Source of the DNA: CAYJMQ01 sp964371555
GTDB taxonomy: Bacteria > Bdellovibrionota > JACOXK01 > 2-02-FULL-40-11
Direction of reading: 5' to 3'
DNA length: 14,948 nucleotides
Assembly: GCA_964371555.1 (NCBI GenBank)
Contig: CAYJMQ010000046.1
Location: 1-14,948, forward strand
Of the stretch, positions 6,730 to 12,649 are shown piece after piece. Made by a program: the position numbers and the translations under genes. Below the pieces are notes generated by a model that saw nothing but the letters and a program-made list of their open reading frames with translations, was not told the DNA's origin and did not search any database. How positions within the stretch are numbered: position 1 is the first letter of the stretch; every line of letters starts with the position of its first letter.

Positions 6730-7893
6730 TTATCTTTTCTTTTTAAAATGGAGACGACGGATCTGGTCTTCTTCAATAGCCTCAAAGAGCGCCTGAAAAT
6801 TTCCCTGCCCAAATCCTTCGCTGCCGCATCGCTGGATAATTTCAAAGAAAAAGGTTGGACGATCGCCGATCGGCTTTGTGAAGAGCTGCAGCAAATATCC
6901 CCTGCCATCCAGATCATAGTCGCAGAGGATACCCAATTCCCGCAGATCATCAATGTTTTCTTTTATATTTAATTTTCTCTCTTTAAGCTTTTTATAATAG
7001 GTGTCCGGGACTTCTAAAAATTCGATCCCATTGGCTCTCATGGCGCGGATGCTTGAGATAATATCCGGAGTTGAGATTGCAATGTGCTGAATGCCCGAGC
7101 CGTGATACTCGTCAATAAACTCCTCAATCTGGGATTTGAGAACTCCTTTGTAAGGTTCATTGATCGGGTTTTTAATCACACTGTCTTTGGCGCGCACCAC
7201 TTTTGAAAGGAGCGAGGAATATTTTGTTGTGATATCGCCTGGCCCAAATTCGATATAGGTTTCAAAATCGAACGCGTTGTTAAAATAGTCAGCCCAGAAA
7301 TCCATTTCGTTTTCCCGCACATTTCCCACGATATGGTCAATGGCATAAAGACCGGTCTCTTTTGCTTCAACATGAAGTTTTTGAAGCGGCTTTCCAAAAC
7401 CGGGTTTAAAGATCCCTTTATAATGATCCGCGTTGACAAGTCTTATTTCTGTGTCGTCATAGAGCTTGAGCGAGGCTTCATCAAAGCGTCCTGAATTGTC
7501 TTTTAAAAAACGGGGTTTTTTCACAGGAACCGCTCTGTGTTTGACGGCGTAGTCAAAAGCTTTTCTTACATTGTCGACATAAACAGCGTATCCTCTGACC
7601 CCATCGCCATGCTTCTCAATAAAACCTTCAATTTCATACGCCTCGGGATGAAGCGGGGAGGTGATAATGATTCGGATCTTATTTTTTACGAGGTAATATG
7701 AACAGCGATCGTGAACCCCCGTTTCCGGACCCAGATATCCCTCAACCGAAAATCCCATTCCCTTTACAAACCAATAGGCGGTCATTTTGGCTGAACCGAC
7801 ATAGAATTCAACATGATGATAGCCGCGGATGCCGATGGTGTTTGTGAGCGGTGGCTCTGCGAGCGGCAGCGTTTGGCTTTTCACAATTCCCAT
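6730..7893 (-). CDS. hppD: 4-hydroxyphenylpyruvate dioxygenase
   Basis: This non-heme Fe(II) enzyme converts 4-hydroxyphenylpyruvate, O2 and its own alpha-keto acid side chain to homogentisate and CO2. The 387-residue product has the two-domain vicinal oxygen chelate layout. The iron triad is visible at His187 (AIDHIVGN), His270 (GIQHIAIST) and Glu351 (FFFEIIQR). The C-terminal lid helix is present as GFGQGNFQALFEAIEEDQ (360-377). Length and motifs match the bacterial/eukaryotic HPPD family. It is first in a - strand unit with the FAH-family and flavin-reductase-like genes and is divergent from the gene at 7991 across 97 bp. Neither a convincing - strand promoter nor a strong ribosome binding site is visible. 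Confidence 0.96.
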   Translation of the reverse strand: MGIVKSQTLPLAEPPLTNTIGIRGYHHVEFYVGSAKMTAYWFVKGMGFSVEGYLGPETGVHDRCSYYLVKNKIRIIITSPLHPEAYEIEGFIEKHGDGVRGYAVYVDNVRKAFDYAVKHRAVPVKKPRFLKDNSGRFDEASLKLYDDTEIRLVNADHYKGIFKPGFGKPLQKLHVEAKETGLYAIDHIVGNVRENEMDFWADYFNNAFDFETYIEFGPGDITTKYSSLLSKVVRAKDSVIKNPINEPYKGVLKSQIEEFIDEYHGSGIQHIAISTPDIISSIRAMRANGIEFLEVPDTYYKKLKERKLNIKENIDDLRELGILCDYDLDGRGYLLQLFTKPIGDRPTFFFEIIQRCGSEGFGQGNFQALFEAIEEDQIRRLHFKKKR

Positions 7894-7937
7894 TTATTCC
7901 GTCTAACAAAGCGAGATTCCAAATACAAGAATTTTTA

Positions 7938-7966
7938 TTGATTCTCATTGTGAAATATTCTATCTT
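7938..7966 (+). promoter_or_regulatory. Candidate promoter for the 7991-9375 pair
   Basis: TTGATT (7938-7943) and TATCTT (7961-7966) are spaced by exactly 17 nt, and the predicted start near 7973 leaves a short leader with the GGAGGGG ribosome binding site. An inverted repeat AGAAT-N8-ATTCT (7928-7945) overlaps the -35 and could be an operator. It lies in the hppD divergent gap, so one regulator might act on both units. This is inferred from sequence only. Confidence 0.45.
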
Positions 7967-7990
7967 TTCACTAAGAAACGGGAGGGGATT

Positions 7991-8839
7991 ATGAGTTTAT
8001 CAGTATCACAAGAATCGGGAGGCGCCCGAACGAAACAGTTTGCGAATTTTAAAAAAAGAATTGATCGAGAACTTCTCAGGCATCGCGTGATTACAAACAA
8101 CGAATTTACCGCCTGGTTTTCGATGGGGGAGATGACGATGGAACAGGTGAGGGCTTTCATCGCGCAATTCTCCGTGTTTTCCAATCTCTTTTTGATTGCC
8201 CAACTCCATAAAATGATTAACGCCGATTCGGTTGAAGGGATGAGGGCATCGAAAGAAATTTTGGCGAATGAGATCGGTGTTATTTTTAATGCCCCCGGGA
8301 AAACAAAATTGACTGTCAAAGACAAAGAACGGGAAGGGGATCCTGAACTGGTTTCAACGGAAGGGACCATTGAAGGAGGGAATTTTCGCTTTCAAGCCGC
8401 GCATTTTGAATGGCTGCTAAAGATAGCGTCAAAATTAGGATTGGAATTTGGAGATCTGGGGAGAAGGAGTGTCGGGACAAAATCGACATTGCATTATTGC
8501 GATGAGCTTGTGCGTCTCTACGGGAGCGACGATTACGAAATTTCCCAGGCTGCAAGTTTTGCTGTTGAAAACTGGGCGGCAGCCGGTTTTTGGAAAGAAT
8601 TGATTCAGGGGCTTGCGATTTTTAGAAAGAAACATAAAATCGATTTGCCATTGGCCTTCTTTACATGGCACGATAGGTTAGAAGATCAGCATGCCAGGCA
8701 TACACAGGAAGAATTGCAAGAATACTATTTAAAGCATTCAGGAATCGACGAAAACAAGTTTATTAAATATGGCAATGAAATGATGGATGGCATTGCGGTC
8801 TTCTGGGATGGGTTGAACGAGCAGCGGCGAAGGATCTAA
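7991..8839 (+). CDS. Heme-oxygenase-fold (TenA/PqqC/CADD-like) putative di-metal oxidase
   Basis: The 282-residue, all-helical protein has no signal peptide. Its pattern fits the heme-oxygenase-like superfamily that includes PqqC, CADD and the diiron oxidases (HDOs). Candidate ligands come in the right order: Glu94 (ANEIG), His138 (AAHFEWL), Glu193 (AVENWAAAGF), then His227-x3-Glu231-x2-His234 (WHDRLEDQH). In typical members the first Glu and His are less than about ten residues apart; here 43 residues separate them, with a charged insertion at about 97-137. CADD-type proteins have Asp where this one has Glu231. The start has a strong GGAGGGG site. A secreted Cys/His protein follows after 14 bp. 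The substrate is unknown; a cofactor-free PqqC-like or plain oxygenase role is an alternative. Confidence 0.72.
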   Translation: MSLSVSQESGGARTKQFANFKKRIDRELLRHRVITNNEFTAWFSMGEMTMEQVRAFIAQFSVFSNLFLIAQLHKMINADSVEGMRASKEILANEIGVIFNAPGKTKLTVKDKEREGDPELVSTEGTIEGGNFRFQAAHFEWLLKIASKLGLEFGDLGRRSVGTKSTLHYCDELVRLYGSDDYEISQAASFAVENWAAAGFWKELIQGLAIFRKKHKIDLPLAFFTWHDRLEDQHARHTQEELQEYYLKHSGIDENKFIKYGNEMMDGIAVFWDGLNEQRRRI

Positions 8840-8853
8840 AAAAGGAGGGGATT

Positions 8854-9375
8854 ATGCGAGGGATATCGTTTGTTTCTATAATTGCAGTTTTTTATTTATT
8901 TTTATTTTCGAACATGCTGCATGCCCGCCCTAAAGTTTTCAATCCCCAAATGAAGCCTGTAGCGGGGGACTGGGGGAAGCCCGTCGCAAAAATTGGGGAG
9001 GCGCCGCAGGCAGTCTGGAGTGAAACAACGGTCAATGCGGGGGTAAATAAAAAGCCGCTCGGCGGGAAAGTGGTTACCAAAATTGGAGAGATTATTGATG
9101 TCAGCTGCTACCTCCAGCTTGGGAAACATGGGAAAGATCACGAAGGGTGCGGCAAAGCCTGCATCTTGAACGGCCAGCCGGTTGGGCTTCTTGAAGAAGA
9201 TGGGACTGTCTATTTGTTAATGCCCGAAGAACACGATCCCCGCCGCGATGCCAAAGTCGTTTTTGCCAACGCCATGGTTCATCATGTCGGACATATTGTC
9301 TCAGTCACGGGAACCTACACGGTCGTCAAAGGGACGAAATCAATTTATGTGCAGGGCTTTGTCAAGAAAGAGTAA
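8854..9375 (+). CDS. Secreted small Cys/His-rich protein, putative metal- or redox-binding
   Basis: The 173-residue product has a signal peptide (residues 1-24, MLHA-RP cleavage) and a Pro/Lys-rich spacer. A compact conserved-looking domain begins at about residue 70: GEIIDVSCYLQLG with Cys85, then His92, His96, Cys99-x3-Cys103 (DHEGCGKAC), NGQPVGLLEEDGTVYLL, and His143/His144/His147 (MVHHVGH) before a beta-rich end. The C-x(n)-H-x2-C-x3-C-x(n)-GxPxGLL layout recurs in small exported bacterial proteins that I remember but cannot name as a family. Cys and His placement suggests metal or cofactor binding. The start is firm: AAAGGAGGGG lies 3 nt before ATG. It is cotranscribed with the heme-oxygenase-fold gene, 14 bp upstream. 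Confidence 0.7.
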   Translation: MRGISFVSIIAVFYLFLFSNMLHARPKVFNPQMKPVAGDWGKPVAKIGEAPQAVWSETTVNAGVNKKPLGGKVVTKIGEIIDVSCYLQLGKHGKDHEGCGKACILNGQPVGLLEEDGTVYLLMPEEHDPRRDAKVVFANAMVHHVGHIVSVTGTYTVVKGTKSIYVQGFVKKE

Positions 9376-9384
9376 CACACCATA

Positions 9385-9413
9385 TTGCCTGGTTCTTAAT
9401 CTTATAGTATAGC
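9385..9413 (+). promoter_or_regulatory. Candidate promoter for queF
   Basis: TTGCCT (9385-9390), a 17-nt spacer and TATAGC (9408-9413) form a plausible promoter in the 47-bp gap. An alternative -10, TATAGT (9403-9408), has too short a spacer from this -35. Either places the transcript start within about 10 nt of the queF ATG. There is no room for a preQ1 riboswitch. Confidence 0.35.
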
Positions 9414-9422
9414 GTCTAAAAA

Positions 9423-9806
9423 ATGAATGGCTATACCAGAGAGCATGCAAAAGCGGGGTTGAATACCAAACTTCCGAAGCTTGAGACATTTCCGAACCAA
9501 TTTCAGGGGTATGAAATCACGATTTCGTATCCTGAATTTACATCCATCTGTCCGAAAACCGGTCTGCCGGATTTCGGAGTCATTACCATTCGGTATATGC
9601 CAAGTAAAAAGTGCCTCGAACTTAAATCTGTGAAAATGTATATGATCGCCTACCGAAATCTCGGGATTTTTTATGAAAATGTCATCAATCGCATGTTGAA
9701 CGATTTTGTTTCCGCCTGCCGTCCCAAATGGATGATCGTCAAAGGGGAATTTACTCCGCGGGGGGGGATGCGGGGCATTGTTGAAGCAAAGTTTGGGAAT
9801 CAATAA
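9423..9806 (+). CDS. queF: NADPH-dependent 7-cyano-7-deazaguanine (preQ0) reductase
   Basis: QueF reduces the nitrile of preQ0 to the amine preQ1 for queuosine tRNA modification in the cytoplasm. At 127 residues this is a short, single-domain (type I) form. The catalytic Cys43 and Asp50 lie in FTSICPKTGLPDFG, and the QueF signature follows (LELKSVKMYMIAYRN, 66-79), then GEFTPRGG (108-115). The block normally read as F-H-E reads F-Y-E here (GIFYEN, 81-86), so the usual substrate-binding His is Tyr84. No Shine-Dalgarno site precedes the ATG. No other queuosine gene is in the window. Its stop overlaps the convergent murJ stop by 7 bp. Confidence 0.93.
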   Translation: MNGYTREHAKAGLNTKLPKLETFPNQFQGYEITISYPEFTSICPKTGLPDFGVITIRYMPSKKCLELKSVKMYMIAYRNLGIFYENVINRMLNDFVSACRPKWMIVKGEFTPRGGMRGIVEAKFGNQ

Positions 9807-11374
9807 GAGGGCTTCTCCTTCCTCACCAAAATCAATACTTCCTCTACCTCTTTAAAGTTGAAGCGCCAGGCAAGTCCTGTATAGATGATTGCGCCAGAAA
9901 GAATCCCCCCACCCAAAGAAAGTAAGAGCGTCCAAAACGATTTCCCCAGCCATCCCCCCAGCCATCCATAGAGTTCGTGGTAACTCATATATGAAACGAT
10001 AGAGAGGAGAAGGGTGAGAGACGCAGAGCGAATGAGGGCAGCCAGCACCGGCTTTAAATTGAATTCTCTCACTTCTCTTTTCATGAGATACGATAGCGCA
10101 AAAAAATTACAGATCGAAACAAATGATGTTGCAAAACAGATCCCGCCAACACCGAGCGGCCGTAGAAGGAGCCAGCAGAGGAGGATATTCAAGCCAATAT
10201 TGATCACCGATGTATAAAGCGGGATCCATGTTTTTTTAAGACTATAGAACCCGCGGTTCAAAAGGGTATTGGCACTCGTAAAAGACATTCCGATCGAATA
10301 GAAAAGGAGCGCCCAGGCGACAAGACGGCTGTCTGACTCGCCAAACTGTCCGCGCTCAAAGCAGACTTTTGCGATAGGGAATGAAAGCGCCATGAACCAT
10401 CCTGTGAAGGGGAGCGTTGCGAAAAAGATCTGGCGAAGCCCTGTCTGGATGACATTTGAAAAGCGCTGACGCTCTTCTGTGACAATAAAACCTGACAGAA
10501 GCGGAAAAAGGACGGTTCCTATTGCAATGGCAAACATCCCTTGAGGGAGATGAAAGAGCCTAAAAGCGGAATCGATTGCCGCAACCTCGGAAGGCCCCAG
10601 AAGCGAGGCGAAAAAATTGCCGACCAGGGCGTTAAAATTGATGACGCCGATAGAGAGTGTGACGGGGATCATGAGCAAACCGATTTGTTTCATGACAGGA
10701 TCAGAAAGCCCGAGTCGCCAGCTGTATTTCCAGGGGATCTTTGTGAATGGGGAGCCCTGAATCATAAACTGGATGATGGTTGCGGCCAAAAGCCCCCATG
10801 CCGCCGCATATATCCCGCCGATATTATAGAAAAGGAATACGGCCAAAATATTGATGACGTTCCAAAAAAGGGGGGCAACAGCGGGCGCCCCAAAGTATTG
10901 CATCGAATGTAAAATGCCGACGACAACCCCCCCTAGCCCGAGAATAATGATGATCGGAAAGATAATACGGGAGAGTTGAACCGTATGTTCAAAAAGCTCC
11001 CGGTCCCGGATGAATCCGGGGGTCGTAATTTGAATAATGAATGGCATAAAAATTTCACAGAGCAAAACGATCAATATCAAAATCAAAAATACGACGTTCA
11101 TCATCTGCGAGCCGACCCTCCACGCCTCATCTTTATCCTTTTTCATCAGAAGTTCTGTGAAGACGGGGATGAACGCGGCGCTGATCGCGGCATCTGCGAT
11201 AAGGAGCCGAATCAAATTCGGGATTTTAAAGGCGACGGTAAAGGCGCCGCGCATCGGTGTCAGACCAAAGAAGTAAGCGAGCTGCACTTCGCGGAGAAAA
11301 CCGAGAAGGCGGGAGCCGAAAGTGGCAAGCATGATCCAAAAAGCTGCCTGTATGAGCAGTTTTTTTCTTTCCAC
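9800..11374 (-). CDS. murJ: Lipid II flippase MurJ (MviN)
   Basis: MurJ moves lipid II across the inner membrane for peptidoglycan synthesis. The product is a polytopic membrane protein with many hydrophobic helices, consistent with the 14-helix MOP-superfamily fold. Family blocks include the Arg-rich N-terminus SRLLGFLREVQLAYFFG, SAAFIPVFTE, LFHLPQGMFAIAIGTVLFPLLS and CFERGQFGESD. The open frame extends to a GTG at 11413. I favour the GTG at 11374 (about 524 residues), since MurJ proteins usually begin only about 17-20 residues before the SRxLGF block; GTG 11383 is also possible. No start has a good Shine-Dalgarno site. The gene is divergent from ychF with at most about 60 bp between starts, and convergent with queF. 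Confidence 0.94.
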   Translation of the reverse strand: MERKKLLIQAAFWIMLATFGSRLLGFLREVQLAYFFGLTPMRGAFTVAFKIPNLIRLLIADAAISAAFIPVFTELLMKKDKDEAWRVGSQMMNVVFLILILIVLLCEIFMPFIIQITTPGFIRDRELFEHTVQLSRIIFPIIIILGLGGVVVGILHSMQYFGAPAVAPLFWNVINILAVFLFYNIGGIYAAAWGLLAATIIQFMIQGSPFTKIPWKYSWRLGLSDPVMKQIGLLMIPVTLSIGVINFNALVGNFFASLLGPSEVAAIDSAFRLFHLPQGMFAIAIGTVLFPLLSGFIVTEERQRFSNVIQTGLRQIFFATLPFTGWFMALSFPIAKVCFERGQFGESDSRLVAWALLFYSIGMSFTSANTLLNRGFYSLKKTWIPLYTSVINIGLNILLCWLLLRPLGVGGICFATSFVSICNFFALSYLMKREVREFNLKPVLAALIRSASLTLLLSIVSYMSYHELYGWLGGWLGKSFWTLLLSLGGGILSGAIIYTGLAWRFNFKEVEEVLILVRKEKPSY

Positions 11375-11436
11375 AGGCTTCACAATACACAAATCGACTA
11401 TTGATTTCAGCACTTTTATCGGATAGCGATAAGGAA

Positions 11437-12606
11437 ATGGGACTCAAATGCGGCATTGTGGGACTCCCCAATGTGGGCAAATCGACAATTTTTAACGCGC
11501 TGACAGCGGCAGGGGCCGCTGTGGAGAACTATCCATTTTGCACGATTGATCCAAATGTCGGCATTGTTCCCGTCCCGGACCCGCGTCTTCATCGCATTTC
11601 AGAGCTGATCAAGCCCGAGAAAGTGACTCCGACGATTTTAGAAGTTGTCGACATTGCCGGACTTGTGAAAGGGGCGAGTCAGGGGGCGGGGCTTGGGAAT
11701 AAGTTCTTAAGTCATATTCGTGAAGTCGACGCCATTCTTCATGTGGTGCGATGTTTTGAAGACCCGAATGTGGTTCATGTTGCCCCAGTTGCCCCGGATG
11801 GAGATGGAGAATGTGTCGATGCTGAAATCAATTGGCCGATTCGTGACATTGAAGTGATCGAAACTGAACTCGCCCTTTCAGATTTGGAAACAGTCGAAAA
11901 AAGAATGCTCCGAAATGAAAGGCTGATCAAAGGAGGGGATAAGGGGGCTCCAAATAGTTTCCCAAATAGTTTCCCAAATAGTTTCAAAGAAGAACAAGAG
12001 GTGTTGGCAGAGGTCAAAAAGGGATTGGATGCTGGAAAGATGGCAAGAGCCATTGGGCTAAGCGAAGAGCAAAAAAATAAAATCCGCGAACTCTTTCTTT
12101 TGACGCTAAAACCGGTCCTCTATATCGCAAATGTTTCTGAAGACGATCTTAAAGGGATCCATCCGAAAGTGGCCAACTTGCAGGAGTTTGCCAAAAAGCA
12201 TGGGGAGACTGTCATTCCATTGTGCGGCAAAATTGAAGCTGAAATTTCTCTCCTTCCGAAGGGGGACCAGAAGGAATTTCTTAAAGGCTTGGGCATTGAA
12301 GAACCGGGACTTGATCATTTGGTCCGGGAGGCCTACAGACTTTTAAAATTAATCACCTTTTTTACCGCTGGGAAAAAAGAGGTTCGCGCCTGGACAGTCC
12401 CCTTTGGCATGAAAGCCCCTCAAGCGGCGGGGACGATCCATTCTGATTTTGAAAAGGGCTTTATTCGCGCCGAGGCTTATCATTATAATGATCTGATTCA
12501 GCATAAGTTTGAAGCGGAGGTGAAAGCAAAGGGGCTGATGCGGCTCGAAGGGAAAGATTACGTGGTGAAAGATGGTGATATTCTCTTTTTTAGGTTTAAT
12601 GTATAG
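11437..12606 (+). CDS. ychF: Redox/stress-linked ATPase YchF (Obg family)
   Basis: YchF is a universally conserved P-loop protein that prefers ATP over GTP and interacts with ribosomes. The 389-residue product has G1 GLPNVGKST (9-17), G3 DIAG (72-75) and the degenerate G4 NVSE (232-235) in place of NKxD, as expected for an ATP-preferring member. The hairpin or coiled-coil insert follows the first half of the G domain, and a C-terminal TGS domain covers about 303-388 (EGKDYVVKDGDILFF). It is about 25 residues longer than the E. coli protein as I remember it. The extra length sits in two places: about 116-133, and PNSFPNSFPNSF at 172-183. ATG 11437 is chosen since MGLKCGIVG is the family N-terminus; AAGGAA lies directly before it. 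Confidence 0.95.
   Translation: MGLKCGIVGLPNVGKSTIFNALTAAGAAVENYPFCTIDPNVGIVPVPDPRLHRISELIKPEKVTPTILEVVDIAGLVKGASQGAGLGNKFLSHIREVDAILHVVRCFEDPNVVHVAPVAPDGDGECVDAEINWPIRDIEVIETELALSDLETVEKRMLRNERLIKGGDKGAPNSFPNSFPNSFKEEQEVLAEVKKGLDAGKMARAIGLSEEQKNKIRELFLLTLKPVLYIANVSEDDLKGIHPKVANLQEFAKKHGETVIPLCGKIEAEISLLPKGDQKEFLKGLGIEEPGLDHLVREAYRLLKLITFFTAGKKEVRAWTVPFGMKAPQAAGTIHSDFEKGFIRAEAYHYNDLIQHKFEAEVKAKGLMRLEGKDYVVKDGDILFFRFNV
11950..11985 (+). repeat. Perfect 3 x 12-bp tandem repeat inside ychF
   Basis: CCAAATAGTTTC occurs three times without a mismatch and exactly in codon phase, encoding (Pro-Asn-Ser-Phe)3 at residues 172-183 of YchF. The unit length of 12 keeps frame for any copy number. It falls just after the GGDK turn of the helical insert, away from the nucleotide site. 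Confidence 0.97.
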
Positions 12607-12613
12607 TTGCAAA

Positions 12614-12634
12614 CCATTTTCCAAGGGAAAATGG
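12614..12634 (+). promoter_or_regulatory. Perfect hairpin in the ychF-thyX gap
   Basis: CCATTTTCC (12614-12622) pairs with GGAAAATGG (12626-12634) around a 3-nt loop, a perfect 9-bp stem. No T-run follows (CGCGCAG comes next), so it is not a standard intrinsic terminator. It could be an RNA-stabilising or processing stem or an operator between two same-strand genes 43 bp apart. Confidence 0.5.
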
Positions 12635-12649
12635 CGCGCAGTATAAATT

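Noticed and set aside
7938..7956. Fur-like iron box in the hppD divergent gap
   Set aside because: Only one half resembles the consensus (GATTCTCATT); the other half does not match, and no iron genes support it.
9376..9422. preQ1 riboswitch ahead of queF
   Set aside because: The gap is 47 bp, a promoter takes most of it, and no C-rich loop with an A-rich tail next to a ribosome site is seen.
9402..9803. Long - strand frame opposite queF
   Set aside because: It is the shadow of a confidently identified gene and its translation has no family pattern.
10541..11404. + strand frames opposite murJ (10541-10912 and 10976-11404)
   Set aside because: They are hydrophilic mirror frames of a membrane-protein gene, with no recognisable motifs.
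12614..12634. Intrinsic terminator after ychF
   Set aside because: The stem is perfect but no T-run follows, so it is listed only as a hairpin.
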